A DNA stretch of 64,000 bases, taken from Flammeovirga pectinis (GTDB taxonomy: Bacteria > Bacteroidota > Bacteroidia > Cytophagales > Flammeovirgaceae). Position numbers and translations under genes: made by a program. Position 1 is the stretch's first letter. Every line of letters starts with the position of its first letter. Shown here in pieces: positions 44,073-53,013 of this stretch. Below the pieces are notes generated by a model. The model was not told the DNA's origin, ran no database searches, and saw nothing but the letters and a program-made list of their open reading frames with translations. The stretch is from assembly GCF_003970675.1 (NCBI RefSeq), contig NZ_CP034562.1:1674001-1738000 (forward strand), written 5' to 3'.

Positions 44073-46226
44073 TTATCTATTGATATTATCATCAATATAC
44101 ATCAATACCTTTTTCATTAAATGGACTCTATCTTTACCTCTTACATTATGAGGGTGTCCAGGATACGTAAAGAAATCAACTTGTACGCCATTAGAAACAC
44201 AATTTTGTAAGAATAGGAAAGAATGTTGAGGTACCACTACATCATCAATCAAACCATGAATAATTAATAATTTACCTTCTAAAAGAGGTGTTTTGTCTAA
44301 TAATAAAGACTTTTCATATCCTTTAGGATTCTTTTGTGGCGTAGACATATATCTTTCAGTATACATAATTTCATATAAGCCCCAATCCATAACAGGACCA
44401 CCAGCTACACCAACTTTAAAAGTACCAGCCGCTTTTGTCATTAGAGAGGTTGTCATGAAACCACCAAAACTCCATCCATGGATAGCTAATTTATTTGCAT
44501 CAACATAAGAAAGTGTTTTAAGAGAATCAACACCTTTCAACTGATCTGCAATTTCAGCATCTCCTAAATGTAAATGTGTAGCTTGTTCAAAGTCTTTGCC
44601 TCTGTTTTCTGAACCTCTACTTTCTACAGTATAAATAATGTAACCATCTTGTGCTGCTTTTTGCATCCAGAGTGATGCTCCGCCTTGCCATCTGTTTGTA
44701 AGTAATTGTACACCAGGACCACCATATACGTACATAATTACAGGATACTTTTTAGTAGCATCAAAATTAGACGGCTTAATCATACGGGTGTTTAGCACAG
44801 TTTTACCATCTGCAGCAGTAATTGTATTTAGTTCAATAGGAGAGACCTTATAATCTGCCAATGGATCTTTAGCGTCAAGAATAGTTTTAATTACCTTTCC
44901 ATTGGTATCAAAAATCACTTCTTTATTTGGCGTTGTTAAGTTTGTGAAATTGGCGAAAAGTAAATTACTAGAAGCATCATATTTCACACCGCTATAAACA
45001 CCAGATTCTTTTGTGATTTTTGTGACTTTCTGAGACTTAATATTTGCTCTATATACCTGACGGTCCATTCCGTTATTATCAGTTCCTAAAACAAAAATAT
45101 TTTGATTCTTTCTATCAAAACCTAAAACATCCATTACTACCCAATCACCTTTTGTAATTTGAGCCAATTGTTTACCATCTGTAGAATAAAGATAAACGTG
45201 TTCAAAACCATCTTTTTCAGTTCTCCAAATAAACTTATCGCTAGAGTTTGGTAAAAACTCCATTGGGTGTGTCAGTGATAAATACTTGCTGTCTTTTTCT
45301 TCGAATAAAGTCTTCACAAATTCACCAGTTTCTGCATTATATTCATTTAATGCCAAATGATTTTGGTCTCTATTTAAGATACCAATGAAAACTGATTTTT
45401 CGTTAGGACTCCAAGCTACATTTGTTAAGTATTGCTCCTTAGGGCCTTCTGTTTTAATATCAATTGTTTTCTTAGAGACAGTATTGTATACTTTTAAAGT
45501 TACTTCCTCACTTTTTTGTCCAGCCATTGGGTATTTTATAGGATTAGCAGTGGCAGGGCGAGTAGAAAGATCTACAAGTGGATAATCTGTAACTATAGTT
45601 TGATCGTTTCTATAGAAAGCCAATGCAGTTCCTTTTGGCGACCAATACGTACCTTTATTTACACCAAACTCGTTTCTATGAACTGTTTGTCCAAAAACGA
45701 TTTCTTTATTTGGCTCATTTGTTAATTGAATTTCTTCATTTCCAATTGAAATATATAGATTATTATCAATGGTGTAAGCCGCTTGTTTTCTATCTGATGT
45801 TACATCTTGATGTTTTCCTTCTAAATTCCAAGAAGTAGTTTGCTCAGATTTTTTAGTAGTAACATCTGTTACATAAATCTTATTTTCTAAATTGAAAGTA
45901 AATTTATTTTTAGTAATCCATTTGTATCTAGGTAATCTACTAATATTTAAAAGGTCGTTATGAGAACCCTTTAACCCTCCAAGAGTTAAAATGATATTCT
46001 TTGTGCCTTTCTTAGCGTTAACTTCAACAATTCTATTTTCCTCATTGATAATGTAATACCCTTTACTGTCTGGGCGCCATTGAACAGTGATATGTTCTGG
46101 ATAAAATTGAGACCATCTTTTTACAATAGCATCCTCAAGCGTTAACGTTTTCTTTTGGGCATTCACTGTAGATACAGTTAAAAGCATCATCAAAAGAAGG
46201 GTAGTTAATTTGTATAATTTATTCAT
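44073..46226 (-). CDS. secreted S9 family dipeptidyl peptidase IV-like protease
   Basis: A 717-residue exported serine peptidase: signal peptide NKLYKLTTLLLMMLLTVSTVNAQ, an N-terminal DPP-IV eight-bladed propeller (about residues 40-480), and an alpha/beta-hydrolase domain. The catalytic triad is visible: Ser586 in 'GWSFGGF', Asp661 in 'HGLIDDVV' and His693 in 'YPGHPHNV'. The propeller carries 'YWSPKGTALAFYRND', matching the DPP-IV double-Glu/Arg region only loosely, so dipeptide length selection is not assured. It likely removes X-Pro or related dipeptides in the periplasm, feeding the POT transporter. Monocistronic, with a strong terminator. Confidence 0.92.
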   Translation of the reverse strand: MNKLYKLTTLLLMMLLTVSTVNAQKKTLTLEDAIVKRWSQFYPEHITVQWRPDSKGYYIINEENRIVEVNAKKGTKNIILTLGGLKGSHNDLLNISRLPRYKWITKNKFTFNLENKIYVTDVTTKKSEQTTSWNLEGKHQDVTSDRKQAAYTIDNNLYISIGNEEIQLTNEPNKEIVFGQTVHRNEFGVNKGTYWSPKGTALAFYRNDQTIVTDYPLVDLSTRPATANPIKYPMAGQKSEEVTLKVYNTVSKKTIDIKTEGPKEQYLTNVAWSPNEKSVFIGILNRDQNHLALNEYNAETGEFVKTLFEEKDSKYLSLTHPMEFLPNSSDKFIWRTEKDGFEHVYLYSTDGKQLAQITKGDWVVMDVLGFDRKNQNIFVLGTDNNGMDRQVYRANIKSQKVTKITKESGVYSGVKYDASSNLLFANFTNLTTPNKEVIFDTNGKVIKTILDAKDPLADYKVSPIELNTITAADGKTVLNTRMIKPSNFDATKKYPVIMYVYGGPGVQLLTNRWQGGASLWMQKAAQDGYIIYTVESRGSENRGKDFEQATHLHLGDAEIADQLKGVDSLKTLSYVDANKLAIHGWSFGGFMTTSLMTKAAGTFKVGVAGGPVMDWGLYEIMYTERYMSTPQKNPKGYEKSLLLDKTPLLEGKLLIIHGLIDDVVVPQHSFLFLQNCVSNGVQVDFFTYPGHPHNVRGKDRVHLMKKVLMYIDDNINR

Positions 46227-46312
46227 TAGAAATTAAATTGATATGGATTTAAATGATGTTATAATATTACTATTAACATCAGTCTATTCTTTTTATTGGT
46301 GATATTTAAGCT

Positions 46313-46852
46313 ATGAAAAAAATAACTTTCCTTTTTATTCTATTCATCTGCCAAGTAACTGATTTATATGCCCAAGAAAAGATCAATTGGTTATCATTTA
46401 CAGAAGCAATACATCAAAATAAAAAACAGCCTAAGAAAATATTTATTGATATATATACCGATTGGTGTACATGGTGTAAAAAAATGGATCGTAAAACTTT
46501 TACAGATCCAAAAATAATAAACTACATGAATGCCAATTTTTATGCAGTGAAATTAGATGCCGAAGGTAAAGCACCAATTACTTTTCAAAATGAAACTTTT
46601 ATATATCATAAAGAAAAGGGAACAGGTTATCACGAACTAGCATCAACTTTACTTGATGGTAATATGAGTTATCCTACGGTTGTTGTTTTATTTGTTGGGA
46701 AAGATGAAGAACTGTTAACTCAGCCAATTCCTATTCAAGGATATCAAAATAAAGAAAAAATGCTAATGGTTTTATCTTATCTTGAAGAAGCCGATTTAGA
46801 AAAGCAATCTTTTTCTGATTTCCAGAAGACCTATAAATCACCTTATAAGTAA
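46313..46852 (+). CDS. exported thioredoxin-like protein with CxxC
   Basis: A 179-residue protein with signal peptide (MKKITFLFILFICQVTDLYAQ). The fold is thioredoxin-like, of the DUF255/SoxW-like type: 'IFIDIYTDWCTWCKKMDRKTF' with active site Cys-Thr-Trp-Cys, then 'NFYAVKLDAEGKAPITF' and the cis-Pro region 'MSYPTVVVLF'. The insert between these, with 'GTGYHELASTLLDG', is common in Bacteroidota periplasmic members. It probably acts as a periplasmic disulfide reductase or thiol-redox protein; partners are unknown. Transcribed away from the S9 peptidase and converging on pepD. Confidence 0.85.
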   Translation: MKKITFLFILFICQVTDLYAQEKINWLSFTEAIHQNKKQPKKIFIDIYTDWCTWCKKMDRKTFTDPKIINYMNANFYAVKLDAEGKAPITFQNETFIYHKEKGTGYHELASTLLDGNMSYPTVVVLFVGKDEELLTQPIPIQGYQNKEKMLMVLSYLEEADLEKQSFSDFQKTYKSPYK

Positions 46853-46855
46853 AAA

Positions 46856-46902
46856 AGATTAAGGACATAGTAAATTGATTTAATTACCTACATCCTTAAT
46901 CT
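46856..46902. terminator. bidirectional hairpin terminator
   Basis: A 10-bp stem (AGATTAAGGA at 46856-46865, TCCTTAATCT at 46893-46902) with a long loop, A-run before and T-rich sequence after, between convergent genes. Confidence 0.7.
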
Positions 46903-46911
46903 CTATTTTAT

Positions 46912-48366
46912 TTATTTTTTTGCTACTTTTTCTAAAGTGATTTTTAGATAATCCCAAAATCTACTTACCGTATCAATTTCACACATCTCATCTGGAGAGT
47001 GAGGGTTTTTGATAGTAGGTCCGAAAGAGATCATATCTAAGTTAGGGTAGTGGCTACCAATAATTCCACATTCTAAACCAGCGTGAACGGCATTTACAAC
47101 CGCTGGTTTATTAAATAATTCTTGATGAATTTCTTTCATTTCCTCAAGAATTTGAGAAGTAGCATTTGGTGTCCATCCAGGATAAGCACCTCCATGTTCT
47201 ACATTGCCTTTTGTAATTGCAAAAGCAGCATCTAATTGATTTGTAACATCAAATTTTGCCGTATCTACAGAACTACGTGTTAAAGATTGTACTAAAACAT
47301 TACCGCCTCCAACTTTTACTCTTGCCATAGATGTAGAAGTTTCTACTAAACCTTCTAAATCATCAGACATTCTAACAACACCACAAGGAGCGGCATAAAT
47401 AGCACTTAAGAGAGCATCTTGAGCAGCAACATCCATTACTTTAAAAGGAGTGTCAATTGCAGAAATCACAACAACTAAATTAGGTTCAGTTGCATGTAAC
47501 TCCGTTTTGATCTCTTTTTCGAATGCACTAATATATGTTTTAAATTCTTCAACTGATTCTGGAGCGACAACTACATCAGCAAAAGACTCTCTAGGAATAG
47601 CGTTTCTTAAAGAACCACCATCAATTTGAGCGATTTCTAAGCCAAATTTTTGACGAGTATTCCAAAGTAGGCGATTCATCAATTTGTTCGCATTACCTCT
47701 TCCTAAATGGATTTCACAACCAGAGTGACCACCTTTTAATCCTTTAATCTGGATATGGAAAGCAGTACCTTCAGCTGCAACTTCGTCATAGGTATAATTT
47801 ACATTCGTATCTATACCTCCAGCACAACCAATACAAAGCTCATGCTCATCTTCAGTGTCAAGATTTAAAAGAATATCTCCTTTTAAAATACCACCCTCTA
47901 AACCAAAAGCACCAGTCATGCCTGTTTCTTCATCAATAGTAAATAAACCTTCAATTGGTCCATGTACTAAATCTTTAGAAGCTAAAACACCCATAATAGT
48001 GGCAGCACCAATACCGTTATCCGCACCTAATGTTGTACCTTTTGCTTTAACCCAATCTCCGTCAATGTAAGATTGAATACCGTCAGTATCGAAGTTAAAA
48101 TCTGTATCAGCATTTTTTTGGTGGACCATATCAATATGCGACTGAAGGATAATTCCTTTACGGTCTTCCATACCAGGTGTTGCAGGCTTTTTAATAATTA
48201 CATTACCTGTTTTATCTACTATGGTTTCTAATCCTAAGTCTTCACCAAATTTTTTAGTGAAAGCAATAATTCTTTCTTCTTTTTTTGATCCACGAGGTAC
48301 TTCATTCATTTTTTCGAAGTTCTCCCAAATCTGTACAGGGTTTAACTGTGCTACTTCCTTATTCAT
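46912..48366 (-). CDS. pepD: cytosolic aminoacyl-histidine dipeptidase (M20C)
   Basis: Hydrolyses Xaa-His and other dipeptides. The 484 residues have the two-zinc M20 core: 'GIILQSHIDMVHQ' (first His/Asp), 'TLGADNGIGAATIMGVL' (bridging Asp), 'IDEETGMTGAFGLE' (Glu pair), 'LLNLDTEDEHELCIGCAGGID' (cited in part) and near the end 'ISFGPTIKNPHSPDEMCEI' (final His). The lid domain starts at 'KGLKGGHSGCEIHLGRGNANKL'. No signal peptide; thus cytosolic, acting on peptides taken up by the POT permease. Length is normal for E. coli PepD (485). Confidence 0.95.
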   Translation of the reverse strand: MNKEVAQLNPVQIWENFEKMNEVPRGSKKEERIIAFTKKFGEDLGLETIVDKTGNVIIKKPATPGMEDRKGIILQSHIDMVHQKNADTDFNFDTDGIQSYIDGDWVKAKGTTLGADNGIGAATIMGVLASKDLVHGPIEGLFTIDEETGMTGAFGLEGGILKGDILLNLDTEDEHELCIGCAGGIDTNVNYTYDEVAAEGTAFHIQIKGLKGGHSGCEIHLGRGNANKLMNRLLWNTRQKFGLEIAQIDGGSLRNAIPRESFADVVVAPESVEEFKTYISAFEKEIKTELHATEPNLVVVISAIDTPFKVMDVAAQDALLSAIYAAPCGVVRMSDDLEGLVETSTSMARVKVGGGNVLVQSLTRSSVDTAKFDVTNQLDAAFAITKGNVEHGGAYPGWTPNATSQILEEMKEIHQELFNKPAVVNAVHAGLECGIIGSHYPNLDMISFGPTIKNPHSPDEMCEIDTVSRFWDYLKITLEKVAKK

Positions 48367-48399
48367 GATATATATGTGTTAGTATGTATTTTATAAAGA

Positions 48400-49104
48400 T
48401 TAGTAAAAATCGGTTCTAAAAATAGAATTCCAATCTACTTTCTTAAATTCTCTTTGTTGGTTCCTTTCTACATAAAGTAAAAAAGCGTCTCTCGGTATCT
48501 CTTCTGCACCAAGACTTTCTAAATGATCTGTATGCATTTGACAATCAATAAGCTCATATCCTTGTTCTATCAAATTCTTACAAAGCGTGATAAAACCAAA
48601 TTTAGAGGCATTACTTTTTTTCGAAAACATAGATTCTCCGTAAAAGCATTTATTCATTGCTCCACCGTATAAACCTCCAATAAGTTCATCTTCATCCCAA
48701 ACTTCTACAGAATGCATAAAACCTATTTTATGTAAATGTACATAAGCGGCTTTCATTTCGTCTGTAATCCAAGTTCCGCCTTGGTCTGGTCTAAAGATTT
48801 CTTGACAAGAAGTGATTACATCTTCAAAAGCTTGATCAAAAGTTACTGTATACGTTTTTCTTCTTAGAAGTTGACGCATACTTTTTGATACTTTTATATT
48901 GTCGGGGTAGAGTACGCATCTTGGATCTGGAGACCACCATAAAAGTGGGTCTTCAGGGTTAAACCAAGGAAATACTCCACTTGCGTATGCTTCAATAATT
49001 CGTCCTGGTGTAAGATCACCGCCAACAGCTAGAATACCACTATCGTCGGTCATACGTGCAGGAGGGAATTGATTATTATTATCTTCTAATTGAAAAATAG
49101 GCAT
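48400..49104 (-). CDS. aat: leucyl/phenylalanyl-tRNA-protein transferase
   Basis: Adds Leu or Phe to proteins with N-terminal Lys or Arg, marking them for ClpAP. The 234 residues carry family blocks: 'LLAVGGDLTPGRIIEAYASGVFPWF' (here GILAVGGDLTPG...GIFPWF-like, cited in part), 'WWSPDPRCVLYPDNIKVSKSMRQ', 'GTWITDEMKAAYVHLHKIGFMHSVEVW' and 'LIDCQMHTDHLESLGAEEIPR'. Length is normal. It lies 33 bp upstream of pepD on the same strand and could be co-transcribed with it. The clpS adaptor is not in the window. Confidence 0.95.
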   Translation of the reverse strand: MPIFQLEDNNNQFPPARMTDDSGILAVGGDLTPGRIIEAYASGVFPWFNPEDPLLWWSPDPRCVLYPDNIKVSKSMRQLLRRKTYTVTFDQAFEDVITSCQEIFRPDQGGTWITDEMKAAYVHLHKIGFMHSVEVWDEDELIGGLYGGAMNKCFYGESMFSKKSNASKFGFITLCKNLIEQGYELIDCQMHTDHLESLGAEEIPRDAFLLYVERNQQREFKKVDWNSIFRTDFY

Positions 49105-49427
49105 ACTTAAATTTTCATCAAAATTATTATTTCGGCAGTCAATTTACAACAAAGAAACTAAAAAAAGAACGAGAGGTTTTTTATTTTAAGTAGGGAGTAC
49201 AGTCAATTGTATATTTTGGAGTTGTTAACGAGTAAATTATCCATTTTTGCACCTTAAATAAAGTATAAAGTAGTGTTATTGTAATAAAGTATAAGTGCGT
49301 TATCTATATAGATAGACCACTTAATTATAAATATTATTTAAATTAATCTGAGTAAAGTGATGATTTAGTAACCAAAGTCACTATTTTTGCATAACTAATC
49401 TTTTTTAGAGTGCGAAAACAAAAGACA
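49105..49427. other. intergenic region between aat and folD
   Basis: No gene or hairpin is seen in this divergent 323-bp gap. Candidate -7 elements for folD are at 49382-49389, with a near match (CATTTTTG) at 49242-49249. The rest is AT-rich. Confidence 0.5.
49382..49389 (+). promoter_or_regulatory. candidate -7 element for folD
   Basis: TATTTTTG fits TAnnTTTG, 38 bp upstream of the folD ATG chosen here. Confidence 0.42.
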
Positions 49428-50318
49428 ATGCAACTAATTGACGGAAAAGCAACTTCAAATGCAATCAAACTAGAAATTGCCGAAGAAGTAAGAAAACTGA
49501 CTGCCAAAGGAGGCAAGAAACCACATTTAGCCGCTATTTTAGTTGGTGAAGACGGAGCAAGTAGAACTTATGTAAATCATAAAGTAAAATCTTGTGAGCA
49601 AGTTGGGTTTACATCAACACTTTGTAAGTTTGATGCAGATATTTCTGAAGAAGCTCTATTACAAACAATCGATAAGTTAAATAACGACGATGATATCGAT
49701 GGTTTCATTGTTCAATTGCCACTTCCTAAGCATATCAACGAGACGAAGGTAACAGAAGCAATTGACCCAAATAAAGATGTAGATGGATTTCATCCTACAA
49801 ACTTGGGTAAAATGATGTTAGGTTTACCTACATTCCTTCCGGCAACACCATACGGTATTATCCAATTATTGGATCGTTATGGTATTGAAACTTCTGGTAA
49901 GAAATGTGTTATTGTTGGTCGTTCTCACATTGTGGGTACTCCAATGAGTTTATTAATGTCAAGAAACAGTAAAGTAGGCAACTGTACTGTTACTTTAACG
50001 CATAGCCGTACTAAAGACCTTAAGAAAGAATGCTTAGAAGCTGATATTCTTATTGCAGCTTTAGGAAAAGCAGAATTTGTTACTGCTGATATGGTAAAAG
50101 AAGGTGCTGTTATTGTTGATGTCGGAATTACAAGAATTGAAGATGCTTCTAAAAAATCTGGTTTCACTTTAAAAGGTGATGTTAAATTTGATGAAGTGAG
50201 CGAAAAAGCAAGCTGGATTACACCAGTACCGGGTGGTGTTGGCCCTATGACAGTAGTATCGCTGTTAATGAACACATTAGAATCTGTTAAAAGAAAAACT
50301 GTTAAGGAAACGGTTTAA
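49428..50318 (+). CDS. folD: methylene-tetrahydrofolate dehydrogenase/cyclohydrolase
   Basis: Bifunctional enzyme of one-carbon metabolism, interconverting 5,10-methylene-, methenyl- and 10-formyl-tetrahydrofolate. The frame extends to a GTG at 49410, but [10 protein letters not shown] at 49428 is the family start, giving 296 residues. Visible: '[16 protein letters not shown]' with the catalytic Lys, '[13 protein letters not shown]', '[12 protein letters not shown]', NAD(P)-loop '[14 protein letters not shown]' and '[16 protein letters not shown]'. Length and motifs are normal. It is monocistronic, with a strong terminator. Confidence 0.97.
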   Translation: MQLIDGKATSNAIKLEIAEEVRKLTAKGGKKPHLAAILVGEDGASRTYVNHKVKSCEQVGFTSTLCKFDADISEEALLQTIDKLNNDDDIDGFIVQLPLPKHINETKVTEAIDPNKDVDGFHPTNLGKMMLGLPTFLPATPYGIIQLLDRYGIETSGKKCVIVGRSHIVGTPMSLLMSRNSKVGNCTVTLTHSRTKDLKKECLEADILIAALGKAEFVTADMVKEGAVIVDVGITRIEDASKKSGFTLKGDVKFDEVSEKASWITPVPGGVGPMTVVSLLMNTLESVKRKTVKETV

Positions 50319-50361
50319 AATTAGATAAAAGCGCATTTTTTTACGAAATTTGCACTTTGAG

Positions 50362-50399
50362 TCCTTCAAGGGTTCCCTCACCCCTTGAAGGATTTTTTA
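50362..50399 (+). terminator. terminator of folD
   Basis: A perfect 11-bp stem (50362-50372 with 50382-50392), 9-base loop, followed by six T. Confidence 0.92.
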
Positions 50400-50426
50400 T
50401 TCTCTTATATTTAAAAAGGAACATTA

Positions 50427-51071
50427 ATGGTTAAGCATTTAGAATACTCTACTAAAGAAAGAGTAAAATTAGGATACTCGCTTCCTGTTATGGAAGCTTT
50501 TTATACAATTCAAGGCGAAGGGTCCTTTTCTGGACATGCCGCTTATTTTATTCGTCTAGCAGGTTGTGATGTTGGTTGTGTTTGGTGTGATGTAAAAGAA
50601 TCATGGGAACAAGATAAACATCCAATTTTAGATGTAGAAGAGATTATTCAAGATGCAAAAGCCCACCCGGGTAGGTTAGCTATTATTACAGGAGGAGAAC
50701 CTCTAATGCATGAACTTGGTCCTTTAACAAAGCGATTAAAGGAAGAGGGTTTTCAAATTAATATTGAAACTTCTGGAACTCATAAATTCACTGGAGAAAT
50801 AGACTATGTTTGTTTGTCTCCTAAAAAGTTTAAAGCTCCTGTTGAAGAAGCATTTGATAAAGCTGATGAATTTAAAGTAGTTGTGTTTCATAAATCAGAT
50901 TTACAATGGGCAATCGATCTTTCTGAAAAGTTAAACCCAAATTGTAAATTATACATTCAGCCAGAATGGTCAAAGAGAACTACTGTTACACCTTTATTGG
51001 TTGAATTTGTAAAAGAAAACCCAGAATGGCACTTGTCTTTACAGACGCACAAGTACATTGATATTCCTTAA
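50427..51071 (+). CDS. queE: 7-carboxy-7-deazaguanine synthase
   Basis: A radical SAM enzyme that makes CDG from CPH4 in queuosine synthesis. The 214 residues show 'EAFYTIQGEGSFSGHAAYFIRLAGCDVGCVWCD' (cited in part), where the Cys set C-x3-C-x2-C binds the 4Fe-4S cluster. 'ITGGEPLMHE' (GGE motif), 'NIETSGTHKF' and 'LSPKKF' follow. The short form fits QueE. No queC, queD or queF is adjacent. It is followed by trkH 76 bp on, with no terminator seen between. Confidence 0.93.
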   Translation: MVKHLEYSTKERVKLGYSLPVMEAFYTIQGEGSFSGHAAYFIRLAGCDVGCVWCDVKESWEQDKHPILDVEEIIQDAKAHPGRLAIITGGEPLMHELGPLTKRLKEEGFQINIETSGTHKFTGEIDYVCLSPKKFKAPVEEAFDKADEFKVVVFHKSDLQWAIDLSEKLNPNCKLYIQPEWSKRTTVTPLLVEFVKENPEWHLSLQTHKYIDIP

Positions 51072-51147
51072 TTAGAAATATTCCTTTAGTTTTCGTTAAC
51101 AGATCTCATGAATGTTATTATATTTGATATATAATATTGAGTAATAC

Positions 51148-53013
51148 ATGAGTTCGAATACAAATGATTTTATTAATCAATGGCTTTTACAATACCAAGA
51201 GGTAGTTTATAAGTATGAACGTAGAATATCTCTACTTGTAACATTGATAGCAGTAGGACTTGTCTTTTATAGATATGGCTTTTATTTAACGATAGAAGAA
51301 ATTGAATCCGTAGTAACAGTACTCGGATTTATTTTTGTCGTTTATGAATTAGCCTACTTAGCAAGGTTTATTTTTTCAAATCACCGGCTAACTTTTCTGA
51401 AATCTACATGGATAGAAGGTTGCCTATTAACTTTACTTACCTTTAATGGGTTAATGTATAGCTTTTTTGGCATACGAATAATCCAGCAACTTTTTAGGTT
51501 ATTATGGCTAGATAATCCATTTCAATCCTACGCTCATTTTTTATTCCTCTATTTAATTATTTTAATAGGGATAGAGACAACTAAAATATCAGTTGCTTTT
51601 TCTGAGTTAAAAATAAAGCCTTCTACAACATTTATATCAAGTTTTATCTTTCTTATACTCTTTGGTACATTTTGTTTAATGTTGCCTGCGGCATCTATTG
51701 GAGAATCTTCAATGGGTTTTTTAGATGCAATATTCACATCTGTAAGTGCATCTTGTGTTACAGGTTTAGCTGTTGTAGATACAGGACAGTTTTTTACATT
51801 TAAAGGAAAGATTGTTATCTTATTTCTTGCTCAAGTTGGTGGTATCGGTATTGTTTCATTTGCTACTTTCTTTGCCACATTTATGTCAAAAGGAGTGAGC
51901 TTAAAACATAAAACAATTATTCAAGATGTTTTAAGTAGTGAAGATTTATCGTCTGCAACAGGATTATTAAGAAAAGTAATTTTCCTTACTTTATTGATAG
52001 AATCCCTAGGTACAGTGTTTGTCTATTTTAGTTGGGACAACTCACTAGTATTTGATAATCATTTCCAAAAGGTTTTCTACTCAATATTTCATTCAGTCTC
52101 TGCATTTTGTAATGCTGGTTTTAGTTTGTTTCCAGATAGTTTAAATACCTATATTTTATCTTCTGATACCACCCAATTTAATACACCAAATACTGTTGTT
52201 GATTTAAGGCACATGTATGGGTTACATTTGGTAATAGGAATAATTATTATTTTTGGAAGTTTTGGTTTTACTACAATTGAAGAAATATTTTCTCCCGCAA
52301 AAATTAGAGATAGAATCAAAAACCCATGGAAAAAGTATTCTATAGGAACTTCAATTTCTCTGTATTCTACTATTCTTCTGATTTTATTAGGAATGGTAGC
52401 TTTATTTTTCTTGGAAATAGATCAATTAAGAGAGGATAGAACATTAGTAGAATCGTTAATAGCGTCTTTCTTTCAGTCTGTAACAACAAGAACGGCAGGG
52501 TTTAACTCTATGGATTTCGGTAGCATGAAGCCATCAACGATTATTGTTATGATATTTTTGATGTTTATTGGTGCGGCTCCAGGTTCTACAGGAGGAGGTA
52601 TAAAGAGTAGTACTTTTTATGTTCTCTTACTTTCCTCTATAGGTATAATTAGAGGTAGGCAAAGAATGGTAGTGAGAAAAAGAACAATTAGTGATGAGAA
52701 TATTAAACGTTCGTATTCCATTTTTATGTTTGCTGTTATTTATAATATGGTAGCAATTTTTCTACTGACCATAACTGAATCTGGCAACCCGAATATTGAG
52801 ATTTTACCGTTAGTTTTTGAGGAAGTTTCTGCATTTGGTACTGCAGGTTTGAGCATGGGTGTTACAGGAGAACTTTCTTCTTTAGGGAAAGTAATTATTA
52901 TCCTATCAATGTATATTGGAAGAGTGGGAACATTAACACTAGCATTAGCATTAAGTTCCACTGTAAAAACAAATAATTTCCAATATCCAGAAGCCCATGT
53001 AATGGTTGGTTAA
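51148..53013 (+). CDS. TrkH/KtrB-type potassium transporter with extra N-terminal helices
   Basis: A K+ uptake channel-like subunit. The 621 residues have the four selectivity pore loops: 'SASCVTGLAVVDTG', 'HSVSAFCNAGFSLF', 'QSVTTRTAGFNSMD' and 'EEVSAFGTAGLSMG', with the GAAPGSTGGGIKSST hinge before the last. Residues 1-170 add about four further transmembrane helices absent from E. coli TrkH or KtrB, a feature I recall for long Bacteroidota forms. The regulatory TrkA/KtrA subunit is not adjacent. The stop overlaps the convergent PAS gene by 4 bp. Confidence 0.9.
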   Translation: MSSNTNDFINQWLLQYQEVVYKYERRISLLVTLIAVGLVFYRYGFYLTIEEIESVVTVLGFIFVVYELAYLARFIFSNHRLTFLKSTWIEGCLLTLLTFNGLMYSFFGIRIIQQLFRLLWLDNPFQSYAHFLFLYLIILIGIETTKISVAFSELKIKPSTTFISSFIFLILFGTFCLMLPAASIGESSMGFLDAIFTSVSASCVTGLAVVDTGQFFTFKGKIVILFLAQVGGIGIVSFATFFATFMSKGVSLKHKTIIQDVLSSEDLSSATGLLRKVIFLTLLIESLGTVFVYFSWDNSLVFDNHFQKVFYSIFHSVSAFCNAGFSLFPDSLNTYILSSDTTQFNTPNTVVDLRHMYGLHLVIGIIIIFGSFGFTTIEEIFSPAKIRDRIKNPWKKYSIGTSISLYSTILLILLGMVALFFLEIDQLREDRTLVESLIASFFQSVTTRTAGFNSMDFGSMKPSTIIVMIFLMFIGAAPGSTGGGIKSSTFYVLLLSSIGIIRGRQRMVVRKRTISDENIKRSYSIFMFAVIYNMVAIFLLTITESGNPNIEILPLVFEEVSAFGTAGLSMGVTGELSSLGKVIIILSMYIGRVGTLTLALALSSTVKTNNFQYPEAHVMVG

